A stretch of DNA of 64,000 nt. It comes from Bordetella sp. LUAb4 (GTDB lineage: Bacteria > Pseudomonadota > Gammaproteobacteria > Burkholderiales > Burkholderiaceae_B). Below are positions 54,947-64,000 of this stretch, piece after piece. The notes under the pieces were generated by a model, which worked only from the letters and a program-made list of their open reading frames with translations, searched no databases and was not told the origin of the DNA. Position 1 is the first letter of the stretch, and every line of letters begins with the position of its first letter. The translations under genes were made by a program, and so were the position numbers. The stretch is taken from positions 248,001 to 312,000 of the forward strand of contig NZ_JAHPZX010000004.1 in assembly GCF_021325795.1 (NCBI RefSeq), in the 5' to 3' direction.

Positions 54947-57430
54947 GTGGGATCGGCAGAACACCAGGCGCGTAGGACGCGCGCTTCAGGGACAGTGACG
55001 GCGCATGTTGCCATGACCGCGCTCACGGCATTGACGGCGTGCGCGCTGGCGGGCGGCGCGCTGCATGCGTCCAGTGCCGTGGCACAGAGCGCGCCACAGG
55101 CTGCCGTTCGTGCATTCGACATCCCTGGCGGCTCGCTGGCCCAGGTACTCAGCGCGTATGGGAAAGCCAGTGGCATCACGCTATCGTTCCGGCCCGAAGA
55201 CGTGTCCGGCTTGAGCAGTGCGGGCCTGCAGGGCAGCTTCACCGTCGCGGACGGACTTGAGCATCTGTTGGCGGGTACGTCGCTGCGTGCGCTGCCCCAG
55301 CCCGGCGAAGGCTACGTGGTGCGCGCCCCGGAAGCGGCAGGCGCCGCGCCGGCGGCAGCAGGCACGGCCAGCGCCGCAAACGCATCCGCATCCGCATCCG
55401 GTACTGCCGGCACTGCAGCCAACGCGTCGGCATCCGCCACCAGCTCGACCATGGAGGCGATCCAGGTCAGCGGCAGCTGGCTGGGCACCGGCCTGCAGAA
55501 CAGCGTGCAAAGCTTCGGCGGCGCGCGAACCCTGCTGCGGCGCGAGGATATCGCCGACAGCGGCGCGGCCAGCGTCGGTGACGTATTGCGCCGTGTGCCA
55601 GGCGTGCAGATCAGCGGCAGCACCAGCGCGACGGGAAGCGCGGTAGGCCTGCATGTTGGGATACGGGGCCTGAATCCTCGCAACTCTTTCCGCACCACCA
55701 TGCTGATCGACGGCATTCCCATGGCCATGGCGCCGTATGGGCAGCCCAATCTGGTGATGTCGCCGGTCAGCCTCGGCAATATCGAATCCATCGATGTCGT
55801 GCGGGGTGGTGGTGCCGTGCGTTATGGTCCGCAGAACGTGGGCGGCGTCATCAACTTCAAGACGCGTTCCATTCCGACCGACAGCGGCCTGACCGCCGAT
55901 GCCTCGGCGCGCTACAACGTCTTCAGCAAGGGCGGCACCAATACGCAGTACACGACCTTCCTGGGCACGCAGATGGACAATGGCCTGGGCGTGGCGCTGC
56001 TGTACTCCGGCATGGATGGCCAGGAGTGGCGCGACGGCAGCCATGACCGTTACAACGACGTGGCCTTGAAGTGGCGCTACGAGATCTCGCCATCCTCGGA
56101 GATCTACGGCAAGTTCGCGCACTACGACGTGAAGTCCGTGACGCCGGGCGGCCTGACGCCGGCGCAATACCGTGATGATCCGTTCCAGAACACGCGTCCC
56201 ACCGACTACTGGAAGGGCCAGCGTGACCAGGTCGATGTCGGCTACCTGAACACCATTTCGGACACGCAAGAGTTCGAATTGCGGGTCTATCACTACGACA
56301 GTTCGCGGGAAAGCCGCTTGATCAATGTGGCGCAGAAGCGCAACGATTTCCAGCCGCGCAACAACCAGGTGCTGGGTATCGAGCCGCGCTACACACAGCG
56401 GATCGAGTGGGGGCCGACCACGCACGACGTGACCGTGGGCTACCGCTACATCCATGAAACCGGCCAGGACAAGCGCTATAGCGAATCGCTGGCGACGGGG
56501 GCCCAGACGGGCAGGACGGTGTTCGACAACAGCACCAGCGCCAACTCCATCTATGTCGATGACCGCATCGCGTATGGCGACTGGCGGATCACGCCGGGCG
56601 TGCGCTACGAGAAGATCGATACCGATCGCGAGCCCAGCGGCACCACCGACAGTACGTCTTTCAAGGTGAAGAACAGCAAGGGCCTGCCTTCGCTGAACAT
56701 CGCCTACCTGGTCAGTCCGGACCTGACGCTGTACACCAACTACAGCACGTCGTTCGGCGCGGTGCAGTACACGCAGCTGAACTCGATGTCGGATTCCAAT
56801 CCCTTGAAGCCGGAAATCGCCAAGACGGTTGAAGCGGGCCTGCGATACAGCGGCGAGCAGGTGCATAGCGAATTGACGGTGTTCAATCTGCGTTTCGACA
56901 ATCAGATTCTGTCCATCCCCGGTACCAATCCAGCGGTTTTTCGCAACCTGGGCGCGACCACGCATAACGGCGTCGAATTCGCGGCGGACTATGACTTCGA
57001 CCGCTCCGGTCCGTTGGCGGGCTTGAACCTGTACGCCAACTACACCTATGTGCGAGCCATTCAGAAGTCCGGCGACGACAGCGGCAAGGATGTGCCGTTC
57101 TATTCTCGGCAGACCGGCACGCTGGGCGGACGCTACAGCGTCAAGCAGTGGGCATTCAACCTGTTCACCACGGCCCAGAGCAGCCAGTATTCCGACACGG
57201 CCAATACGGTGCAGGAGTCGGCGGACGGCATCAATGGCCGGGTGCCGGGATTCAGCGTCTGGAACGCGCAGGTCAGCTACAAGCTGCAAAGCCGTCCCGG
57301 TAGCGAGATCCAGGTGGGTGTGAACAATCTGTTCGATCGACGCTACTACACGCGCAATACCGACAGTGACGGCGGGCGCATGGTCGGCGCGCCCCGCATG
57401 GTCTACGTGCAGGCCCGCATCGCGTATTGA
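54947..57430 (+). CDS. fecA: FecA-like TonB-dependent receptor with STN signalling domain
   Basis: 827 residues from GTG 54947, which has AGGAGAG 5 bases upstream; ATG 54923 is the alternative. Signal peptide to about residue 47, STN domain 55-125, an Ala/Ser/Gly-rich linker 129-168, plug domain (IRGLNPRNSFRTTMLIDGIP, GGGAVRYGPQNVGGVINF) and the beta-barrel. The C-terminal barrel closely matches E. coli FecA (QSSQ-x-x-D-x-ANTV-x-ESADG, VPGFSVWNAQ), pointing to ferric dicitrate or a related chelate. It lacks fecBCDE beside it. The preceding 185 bp should contain the FecI-dependent promoter. Confidence 0.93.
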   Translation: MGSAEHQARRTRASGTVTAHVAMTALTALTACALAGGALHASSAVAQSAPQAAVRAFDIPGGSLAQVLSAYGKASGITLSFRPEDVSGLSSAGLQGSFTVADGLEHLLAGTSLRALPQPGEGYVVRAPEAAGAAPAAAGTASAANASASASGTAGTAANASASATSSTMEAIQVSGSWLGTGLQNSVQSFGGARTLLRREDIADSGAASVGDVLRRVPGVQISGSTSATGSAVGLHVGIRGLNPRNSFRTTMLIDGIPMAMAPYGQPNLVMSPVSLGNIESIDVVRGGGAVRYGPQNVGGVINFKTRSIPTDSGLTADASARYNVFSKGGTNTQYTTFLGTQMDNGLGVALLYSGMDGQEWRDGSHDRYNDVALKWRYEISPSSEIYGKFAHYDVKSVTPGGLTPAQYRDDPFQNTRPTDYWKGQRDQVDVGYLNTISDTQEFELRVYHYDSSRESRLINVAQKRNDFQPRNNQVLGIEPRYTQRIEWGPTTHDVTVGYRYIHETGQDKRYSESLATGAQTGRTVFDNSTSANSIYVDDRIAYGDWRITPGVRYEKIDTDREPSGTTDSTSFKVKNSKGLPSLNIAYLVSPDLTLYTNYSTSFGAVQYTQLNSMSDSNPLKPEIAKTVEAGLRYSGEQVHSELTVFNLRFDNQILSIPGTNPAVFRNLGATTHNGVEFAADYDFDRSGPLAGLNLYANYTYVRAIQKSGDDSGKDVPFYSRQTGTLGGRYSVKQWAFNLFTTAQSSQYSDTANTVQESADGINGRVPGFSVWNAQVSYKLQSRPGSEIQVGVNNLFDRRYYTRNTDSDGGRMVGAPRMVYVQARIAY

Positions 57431-58614
57431 TGGCGTATCGAGGCATGCGCAAGCTTTGGCTGCTGTGTCACCGGTGGACGGCGTTGACCGTGGGATGGGT
57501 GTTGATCCTGTCTGGCCTGACGGGCGCGACGCTGGTCGTGCTGCGGCCGCTGGATCAGTGGCTGCATCCGGAGCTGTTCGTCGCCAGGGGAGGCGAGGCG
57601 CTCGTGCCCGCGCCTGCGACGCCGTCTGTCACCCTTGAATCGATGCGTGAGACGTTGGCGGGCGAATTCGGTGGCCAGAGCAATTTCTCATTCCGACCTC
57701 CACGGCAGCCGGGCGAGACCCTGCAGGTGCTGGTGCGGGGAGACTGGCGCGGCACCGTGTACTTCGATCCCGCCTCCGGTGCGGAGCAGGGGAGGCGCGG
57801 CGAGAACGAAGGCGTGGTGGCGTTGTTATATGGCTTGCACAGTGCCCTGTGGTTGCAACAGACCGGCAAGGCGATGCTGGCTTGCGTCGCCGCCATCTAC
57901 GTCTTGCTGATGGTCACGGGACTCGTGCTGTGGTGGCCCCGCAAATGGCCGCCGATGCTGCGGATCGAGTGGCGCAAGGGCTTGCTGCGGGCCTTGTTCG
58001 ACCTGCATCGTAGCGCCGGCGCTGTGCTGGCGCTGGCGCTGTGCATGTCCATCGCCACGGGTGCGTATCTGGCGTGGCGGCCGATAGGCGGCTGGATCAC
58101 GGCGGTCAGCGGCGTACAGCGAGTGCTTGCCCCCAAGTTGCCGACATTGCCGAAGTCGGCAAAGGCTGGCCAAGGCGCGTCGCTATCCTCAACGCAATCG
58201 CCAGCCGAATTCACTACCGCCGGCCGCGGTGAGTCGCCGCGTGTGCCGCTGGACGTGCTGGCCGCTAACGCCAGATCCGCTTTCCCGGATGGCCGCATCG
58301 ATCTATTCCTCTACACGGCGCATAGCGACCGTCCGCTCGCGGTGCGCATGCATGTGCCGGACGATCCTCATCCCAATGGCCGTTCCACCGTCTGGCTCGA
58401 TCCCCGCGATGGCGCGCTCCTGGCCAAAGTGCGCTGGAACGACCTGGATCCCGGCACCCGCATCAATTCCATCGTCTATCCCCTGCATACCGGCGAGCTG
58501 GGTGGCATGCCCTTGCAGGCGACGGTGGCCAGTCTGGGCCTGGCACTGGCCACGCTCGGGATCACCGGCCTGTGGCTATGGTGGCGCCGCCGCGCCGTCC
58601 GACGGCGGCCCTAG
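57430..58614 (+). CDS. PepSY-associated membrane protein
   Basis: 394 residues with about four membrane helices: one near the N-terminus (LTVGWVLILSGLTGATLVVL), two in the middle (MLACVAAIYVLLMVTGLVLW, AVLALALCMSIATGAYLAW) and one near the C-terminus. PepSY-type modules lie between. ATG 57430 overlaps the receptor's TGA stop (TGATG), so it is translationally coupled. These proteins follow TonB receptors and are thought to act as inner-membrane iron reductases or permeases in siderophore use; that role is not proven here. Confidence 0.9.
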   Translation: MAYRGMRKLWLLCHRWTALTVGWVLILSGLTGATLVVLRPLDQWLHPELFVARGGEALVPAPATPSVTLESMRETLAGEFGGQSNFSFRPPRQPGETLQVLVRGDWRGTVYFDPASGAEQGRRGENEGVVALLYGLHSALWLQQTGKAMLACVAAIYVLLMVTGLVLWWPRKWPPMLRIEWRKGLLRALFDLHRSAGAVLALALCMSIATGAYLAWRPIGGWITAVSGVQRVLAPKLPTLPKSAKAGQGASLSSTQSPAEFTTAGRGESPRVPLDVLAANARSAFPDGRIDLFLYTAHSDRPLAVRMHVPDDPHPNGRSTVWLDPRDGALLAKVRWNDLDPGTRINSIVYPLHTGELGGMPLQATVASLGLALATLGITGLWLWWRRRAVRRRP

Positions 58615-58656
58615 CCGGCGACCCTAGCCGGCGGGACACAGCAGCGGGACACAGCA
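58609..58656. repeat. Two overlapping pairs of 13-bp tandem duplications
   Basis: CCCTAGCCGGCGA at 58609-58621 is repeated at 58622-58634 (last base G), and GCGGGACACAGCA at 58631-58643 is repeated at 58644-58656. The stop codon of the PepSY gene (58612-58614) lies in the first copy. Confidence 0.85.
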
Positions 58657-58659
58657 GCA

Positions 58660-59676
58660 TTAGCGAGCCGCGAGCGGGAACCTGACCCCCGTCAGCGCTT
58701 CGCTGACGATCCACAGCCTTGCGGCAGCGACCGGGTCGGCGGCGTGTTCGGCCACGCCGCGGCCGCCGCCGCCCACGTCGGTGGCGCTCAGTTCGGCGTC
58801 GGCCGGACCCGCGATGTCGACATCCTCGCAGTACAGGCCACCCATGCCTTCCAATTGCGGATGAACCGCGCACCACACCTGCGTGGCCGCGCCTTGCGCG
58901 ACGGATTTCTTGCCTTTGTGCGGGTCGATGACAGGCCGGCCCTCGGCATCCAGGGCGCCGAAAGCTTGCAATTCCTCGGCGCTCAGGTGCTTGGCAAGAT
59001 CGCTGACGATGCCGCCCGGATGCACCGAGAACGCCCGTACGCCCGACTCGCGCCCACGGCGGTCCAGTTCCAGGGCGAACAGCGCATTGGCGGTCTTGGA
59101 CTGGCCATAGGCGGCCCACCGGTCGTAGGCGCAACGCGCGAAGGCCAGGTCGTCGAAGCGCACCGGCGAAAACCGGTGCCCGCGCGAAGAAAGCGCCACC
59201 ACCCGCGCATTGCCGGCGGCGGACAGTGCAGGCCACAGCTTGCCGGTCAAGGCGAAGTGGCCGATATGGTTGACGGCGAACTGCATCTCCAGCCCGCGCG
59301 CATCGCGTTGCAGTTCGGGCAGGGCCATGATGCCCGCGCTGAGCATCAGAATGTCCAGCGCCCGGCGCTCGGCCAGGAATCGTTCAGCGAAGCGATCCAC
59401 GGCGCGCGTGTCGGCCAGATCCATCGCCCAGACTTCAACATTTGGGATGGCGGACAGCCGCTCGCGCGCCTTGGCCTCGTCGCGGGCCGGCACGATCACC
59501 CGCGCGCCGGCTTGAGCCATGACGCGCACGGCTTCCTGGCCCAGGCCGGAATAACCGCCGGTCACGATCGCGGTACGGCCGCTCAGGTCGATCCCTGCCA
59601 TGACCTCCTCGGCGGTGGTGGCGGCATTGAAGCCGGAGGGCAGGGGAGTTTGAATAGGGGTCACTTGTTGCAGCAT
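58660..59676 (-). CDS. SDR-family oxidoreductase
   Basis: 338 residues, longer than classical SDRs and of the WWOX/retinol-dehydrogenase-like type. Cofactor motif TGGYSGLG, NHIGHF, catalytic Ser in ALSSRGH and Tyr-Lys in YGQSK are present. AGGAG lies 6-7 bases before ATG 59676. It is divergent from an AraC regulator 83 bp away, which probably controls it. The substrate is unknown. Confidence 0.92.
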   Translation of the reverse strand: MLQQVTPIQTPLPSGFNAATTAEEVMAGIDLSGRTAIVTGGYSGLGQEAVRVMAQAGARVIVPARDEAKARERLSAIPNVEVWAMDLADTRAVDRFAERFLAERRALDILMLSAGIMALPELQRDARGLEMQFAVNHIGHFALTGKLWPALSAAGNARVVALSSRGHRFSPVRFDDLAFARCAYDRWAAYGQSKTANALFALELDRRGRESGVRAFSVHPGGIVSDLAKHLSAEELQAFGALDAEGRPVIDPHKGKKSVAQGAATQVWCAVHPQLEGMGGLYCEDVDIAGPADAELSATDVGGGGRGVAEHAADPVAAARLWIVSEALTGVRFPLAAR

Positions 59677-59759
59677 TGATGGACTCCTGAGGAAAAGAGA
59701 ACTGCGGAGGGAATTGCTGGAATGCCACGAGAGTTTGCGCTAAAGTCCCCGAACGATTA

Positions 59760-60782
59760 ATGCTGTCCAGTTCGATATTCATGCTCGATCGTTCAGAAAT
59801 TCCCGGTGACCCCCTTTCCGACCTGATCCGGCTCGCGGCCGCGCGCCCCACCTATTCCGGCGAAATGCGGGGTGGCGGCAGTTGGGCCATCCGCATGCCG
59901 CGCCCGGAAGGGCTCAAGTTCTTCGCCATCCTGCGAGGCCGCGTGTGGTTGCAGCTGCGCCGCGACGAGCCCGCCGTGGAATTGCACGCGGGCGACGTGG
60001 CGATCATGTATCTGCAGCACGATTTCCTGCTGGCCAGCGACCTGGCCGCGCCGGAGCGTGATGCGCACGAGATCTACGTGCCGCCCAAGCCGCGGCATTC
60101 CAGCGTGACGCTGGGCGATGGATCGGAATTCCATATGTTGGGTGGGCATGCCTTGCTCGACGCGGAATGTGGCCAGTTGCTTGCCGCCGCGCTGCCGCCG
60201 CTGATTCACGTCAGCCAGGATTGCAGCGAGGCGCGCATGTTGCGCTGGCTGGTGGAACGCTTGATCGAAGAACGCGCCACGTGCGCCAGCGGCCATGCGC
60301 TGATGACGCAGCAGCTGACCCAGATGTTGTTTCTGCAAACCCTGCGTTTGCACCTGTCCCGCGCGAGCAGCGTGCTTCCCGGCTGGCTGCGCGCCATGAC
60401 CGACGAACGCCTGCAGCCGGCCCTGCGCTGCATTCACGACGAACCCGGCCGCCCTTGGCAGTTGGAAGAACTGGCGCGCGCTTGCGCCATGTCGCGCACC
60501 ACCTTCGCGGTGCGTTTCAAGGCCGTGTCCGGCGTCTCGCCCATGGCCTACCTGACCAACTGGCGCATGCAGCTCGCGCGGCACGCCCTGAAGAACGATC
60601 CGCGCCCCTTCAGCAGCTGGATGGAGGATCTGGGCTATGCCAGCGAAAGCGCGTTCAGCCATGCGTTCAAACGGACCACCGGACTGTCGCCGGCGCAGTA
60701 CCGGCGTGGCGACGTGCGTGACGGTTTGCATGACGAATTGACCGGCGACCTGCAAAACGGCTTGCAAGAAACCGAACTTTAA
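59760..60782 (+). CDS. AraC-family transcriptional regulator
   Basis: 340 residues. A cupin-type N-terminal ligand domain (AraC_binding_2/cupin_6-like, about 10-190: GSWAIRMPRPEGLKFFAILRG) precedes a C-terminal double HTH (about 215-315: LEELARACAMSRTTFAVRFK and MEDLGYASESAFSHAFKRTTG). ATG 59760 is used; ATG at 59781 is an alternative. It is divergent from the SDR gene, the standard pair for this type of regulator. Confidence 0.93.
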   Translation: MLSSSIFMLDRSEIPGDPLSDLIRLAAARPTYSGEMRGGGSWAIRMPRPEGLKFFAILRGRVWLQLRRDEPAVELHAGDVAIMYLQHDFLLASDLAAPERDAHEIYVPPKPRHSSVTLGDGSEFHMLGGHALLDAECGQLLAAALPPLIHVSQDCSEARMLRWLVERLIEERATCASGHALMTQQLTQMLFLQTLRLHLSRASSVLPGWLRAMTDERLQPALRCIHDEPGRPWQLEELARACAMSRTTFAVRFKAVSGVSPMAYLTNWRMQLARHALKNDPRPFSSWMEDLGYASESAFSHAFKRTTGLSPAQYRRGDVRDGLHDELTGDLQNGLQETEL

Positions 60783-60955
60783 AGACGCAGGCTGCAAGGA
60801 CTCGGGCGGTATGCGCACGCCTGTAAAAACGCTTACAGCACGAACGCAGGCAAGCGCCGCGATAGTGTCCATTGCGAGGGTAAGATTGCGGGGACTTCAG
60901 GTAGCCGCCGCGTGTACGCCGGCTGGCCGCCGCCGCACAAGATTCAGGACACTAC

Positions 60956-63900
60956 ATGACCGTATCACCCCGCGAGCTGTTGCATCGCTTGTTCGTTTAC
61001 ATCGAAGAACAACTCAAGACCGTGGACCCGCGCGGGTTCCAGATTGTCAAATCAGCGACCTCCAACAATGGCCGGCTGTTTTTCCCCAAGGACCTGGCCA
61101 ACCTGCCTGGTGTCCAATTCGATCTGCAGGAGCCGGGTGACCACGTCTGGCTCAAGGTCGACCGGCTGGAAGAAATCGGACCGCCTGCGGTCGGCACCGG
61201 CCCGTTCGCGCAGGCGCTACGCCTGGATGTCGACCCCAACGGCAAGCCGCCCCGGGTGGACGACGTTACGCTACAAGCCATGCTGCAGGATGTTCCGGAG
61301 GAGCGGCGCGAGGTCGCGCAAGCGCAGTTGCACGAGCAGGCGCAGGCGGCGCTGGCTGTGTACACGGCGCAATGGCTGGCCTGGGCCGCGGCGGAGAAGC
61401 CGCGCCGCAAGTCGATCTCCTTGTATGGCGATCTGTTCGCGCTGCGCCATCAATTGCAAGCCGAACAGACCGCCAACCCCGTCGAGTTCGTCTGGGGCAT
61501 CGGCATCGCGGCGTGGAAGCTGCGCTTCGACGCCGAAGCTTTCGATTTCCAGTATCCCTTGCTGACCCAGCCTTTGGAGATCGCGCTCGACGTCGACTCG
61601 ATGGCGTTGGAAGTCCGCGCCCGTGCTACCGATCCCAATTGCGAGATGGACGCGCTGGTGACGTGCGGCGTCATGGGTGCCGCGGAGTGCGAGAAGGCCG
61701 TGCTGGCCCAACTGACGGAACAGCGCGATGCACCGCTTACGCCTTTCACGCCATCGAGCTATGCGGACATGCTGAAGCTGGCCGCCCGCAGTCTGGACAG
61801 CCGCGGCAGCTATGTCGAAGTGTTGGCGCAGGGAGGCGAGCCGCCCGTTGCCGGCGAGCACCTGGTGGTTACTGACGCATGGGTCCTGTTCACCCGGCCG
61901 AAGTCGAACAATTTCCTGGTGGCGGACCTGAAGAACATCCGCACGCGCCTGGAAGAGGGCTGCGAGATTCCCGCCGGCCCTTTGGCCCTGGTGACGCCCC
62001 CATCGGACGAGCCCATAAGCTATGACGCGGTGAACTTCCGTGGGCTGTCGGGCCGCGGCGCCGGCGGCAAGGGCAAGACCCAGGAGCTGTATTTTCCTTT
62101 GCCCTATAACCAGGAACAGGTCACCATCGTCCAGCGTCTGGAACGCGCGGCGGGGGTGACCGTGCAAGGCCCGCCGGGTACCGGCAAGACCCACACCATC
62201 GCCAACATCATCTGCCACTACCTGGCCAGCGGCCGGCGCGTACTCGTGACCTCGCGGGGCGAGCCGGCGCTGAAGGTATTGCAGTCCAAGATTCCGGAAT
62301 CGGTGCGGCCGCTTACCGTCGCCTTGCTGGCCGGCGATCGCGATGGCGTGCGGCAGTTCCAGGCGTCCATCGAAGCGATCCAGCACCAGGTGTCGCAATT
62401 GAATCCGCAGGCGGTGCGTGACGACATTGCCGGCTTGCAGCAGTCCATCGACCGCGCCCACGCCGAACTGGTCGTCATCGACCGCCGCATCGACGAAATC
62501 GCCTTGCAACAGCTGGGTGAGATCCAGGTGGACGGCACCGCGCACCGGGCCGAGCAGTTGGCCGAGATGGTGGTGGAGGGGGCGGCGCGGTTCGCCTGGT
62601 TCGATGACGCGCTTACGCTGGATGCCTGTCATGCGCCACCGCTGTCGAAAGACGAGGCGGCCGAACTGCGCACCCTCAGGCGTCAGTTGGGACCGGACCT
62701 GGTCTACGCCGATGCCAGCATTCCCAGCCCGGACGAACTGCCGCTCGCGGCGGATATCGGCCAGCTACACGAGAGCCTCTGCAAGTTGAAGTCGCTCGAC
62801 GAGGCGACGTCGACGGGAGCGTTGATGGCACTACGCGCCATCACGCCGGAGGTACTACAGGCGGCGCGCACGATGCTGGCGCAGGTGGAAGGGGCTCACG
62901 CGATCCTCCAATCGCTGCGCGATGTGGACGGTGATTGGCCCGATGGCTTGCGCCGCAAGGCCGCGCAGGCATCCTATGCCACCGAGATCGATGCCCTGAT
63001 GGCCCTGTTCGACGACGCACAAGCGTTGGGATTAGCACGCGCGGCATTCATGAAGCGCCCTGTCGATTTCCCGGCCGAGGGCTTGGCGGATACCAAAACC
63101 CGGGAAGCAGTGGATCGCGCCGCAAGCACGGGCAAGCCGTTCGGCCTGTTCGCGCTGGGAGCGGGTGACGCGAAAGCGCATATCGCCAAGGTCAAGGTCA
63201 ACGGCCTCGACCCCCGTGGCACGGACGATTGGTCGCACGTGCAAGCCTACCTGCGGCTGCACGAACAAGTGCTTTCTTTCGAAAGCCGCTGGAACCCCGT
63301 GGCGGGCGAGCTGGGCCTGCCCAGGATGGAGGGCGGGGTGGCCAGGCTGCGCGCGCTGGAGCTGACCACCACTGGCGCGCGCCAGACGGTCGAATTGGCT
63401 CGAAAATATGACCAGGCCTTGGCCAAGGCCGCGCCAACCGTGTTCGCCGAAGCCCTCCCGACCCTGGGCTGCGCCGATGCGGCCGAGCTCGAACGCGTGC
63501 GCAGCCATCTGCTCAAGCACCTGACGCGGGCGGAACTGGCCGAGGCCTCGCTGGCGTTGAATCGCTTGCAGGAGCGAGTGGCGGGCAAGAGTGGGCCGGC
63601 TGCCCAGGTGCTGCGCGAGTTCATCGACCAGCAGTTGGGTAACGACGAAGTCGATGGTGCGCGCGTGGCGGGACGCTACACGGACATCGTGGCCGAATTG
63701 CGCCGCGTGGCCGGCCTGTCGGGCGTGCTGAACCGTGTCAAGGAATACGCGGGCAGGCTGGAGCAGGCGGGCGCCGCCAAGCTGGCGCGGCGTGTGCGCA
63801 CCGTGCCCGTCGAACAAAGCGGCGACGATGCGACGTTTCCGCTCGCCTGGCGCGAGGCCTGGGCATGGTCGCGCGTCAGGGCGCATCTTGAACAGATCGA

Positions 63901-64000
63901 GGCGCGTACCGAGCTGCTGGATCTGAACGCACGCCGCGCGACGCTGGAGGGCGGCCTGTCGCAGATGTACCAGGATGTCGTGGGCAAAGCCGCGTGGCTG
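60956..64000 (+). CDS. Upf1-like SF1 helicase/AAA protein (3' end outside window)
   Basis: I read an uninterrupted frame from ATG 60956 to the last base, 1015 codons with no stop. AGGA lies 6 bases before the ATG. About 390 residues of unassigned N-terminal sequence come first. Then come an SF1-type Q motif (PYNQEQVTIVQ) and Walker A GPPGTGKT at residues 405-412, followed by IANIICHYLASGRRVLVTS. The next about 600 residues are mostly helical and charged, and no Walker B DExx box is reached before the window ends, so the Walker A to DExx insertion exceeds 580 residues. Cytosolic nucleic-acid-dependent ATPase by family; the biological role, and whether it is a defence gene, cannot be told here. 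Confidence 0.85.
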   Translation, partial: MTVSPRELLHRLFVYIEEQLKTVDPRGFQIVKSATSNNGRLFFPKDLANLPGVQFDLQEPGDHVWLKVDRLEEIGPPAVGTGPFAQALRLDVDPNGKPPRVDDVTLQAMLQDVPEERREVAQAQLHEQAQAALAVYTAQWLAWAAAEKPRRKSISLYGDLFALRHQLQAEQTANPVEFVWGIGIAAWKLRFDAEAFDFQYPLLTQPLEIALDVDSMALEVRARATDPNCEMDALVTCGVMGAAECEKAVLAQLTEQRDAPLTPFTPSSYADMLKLAARSLDSRGSYVEVLAQGGEPPVAGEHLVVTDAWVLFTRPKSNNFLVADLKNIRTRLEEGCEIPAGPLALVTPPSDEPISYDAVNFRGLSGRGAGGKGKTQELYFPLPYNQEQVTIVQRLERAAGVTVQGPPGTGKTHTIANIICHYLASGRRVLVTSRGEPALKVLQSKIPESVRPLTVALLAGDRDGVRQFQASIEAIQHQVSQLNPQAVRDDIAGLQQSIDRAHAELVVIDRRIDEIALQQLGEIQVDGTAHRAEQLAEMVVEGAARFAWFDDALTLDACHAPPLSKDEAAELRTLRRQLGPDLVYADASIPSPDELPLAADIGQLHESLCKLKSLDEATSTGALMALRAITPEVLQAARTMLAQVEGAHAILQSLRDVDGDWPDGLRRKAAQASYATEIDALMALFDDAQALGLARAAFMKRPVDFPAEGLADTKTREAVDRAASTGKPFGLFALGAGDAKAHIAKVKVNGLDPRGTDDWSHVQAYLRLHEQVLSFESRWNPVAGELGLPRMEGGVARLRALELTTTGARQTVELARKYDQALAKAAPTVFAEALPTLGCADAAELERVRSHLLKHLTRAELAEASLALNRLQERVAGKSGPAAQVLREFIDQQLGNDEVDGARVAGRYTDIVAELRRVAGLSGVLNRVKEYAGRLEQAGAAKLARRVRTVPVEQSGDDATFPLAWREAWAWSRVRAHLEQIEARTELLDLNARRATLEGGLSQMYQDVVGKAAWL

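Overview
The window reads as chromosomal DNA of a high-GC betaproteobacterium of the Alcaligenaceae (Bordetella/Achromobacter type). The evidence is orphan TctC/Bug-type periplasmic binding proteins, two dipeptide-type ABC operons each with a fused double ATPase, many LysR/LacI/IclR/AraC regulators beside small catabolic operons, and a fecIRA-type iron locus. This placement is inferred from gene content, not from a marker gene. I see no tRNA, rRNA, insertion sequence, prophage or CRISPR array.

Layout. 1-1.8 kb: a truncated SDR gene divergent from a LysR regulator, with a perfect 19-bp palindrome between them. 1.87-7.5 kb (minus strand): manganese catalase, a small hydrophilic protein, a YdeP-type molybdopterin oxidoreductase and a LytS/LytR-type two-component pair. 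7.7-12.6 kb: a 1635-residue hybrid kinase with two kinase cores and three receivers.

12.6-24 kb: a minus-strand operon (N-formylglutamate amidohydrolase family, dipeptide-type ABC transporter, LacI regulator, cytosolic gamma-glutamyltransferase) divergent from eutBC. The shared promoter region carries LacI-type palindromes. 24.1-29.1 kb: a HisD-family dehydrogenase, an SDR, a LacI regulator, a TctC binding protein and an HpcH/HpaI aldolase, with another perfect palindrome at the front. 29.3-37.5 kb: an amidase, a second dipeptide-type ABC operon and an orphan TctC protein.

37.7-46.9 kb: a membrane protein and a small exported protein, a P-type cation ATPase, a PNPOx/ferredoxin-reductase/2Fe-2S fusion, a GST, a LysR regulator, a cold-shock protein with a strong terminator, and a small unknown gene. 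47.3-52.5 kb: hutF-hutD with a polar amino-acid ABC transporter and an IclR regulator. 52.8-58.6 kb: a small unknown gene divergent from fecI-fecR-fecA-PepSY across a probable Fur box. 58.7-60.8 kb: an SDR divergent from an AraC regulator. 60.96-64.0 kb: the 5' part of a very large Upf1-like SF1 helicase that runs off the window.

Main points for a second look: (i) the cytosolic GGT, peptide ABC transporter and eutBC share a LacI-type control region, which suggests catabolism of an imported gamma-glutamyl amine; (ii) each of the two LacI-containing operons has its own CG-centred palindrome; (iii) short tandem repeats (9-15 bp) recur at gene edges, one of them re-copying a Shine-Dalgarno-like sequence; (iv) an open helicase frame of 1015 codons ends the window.
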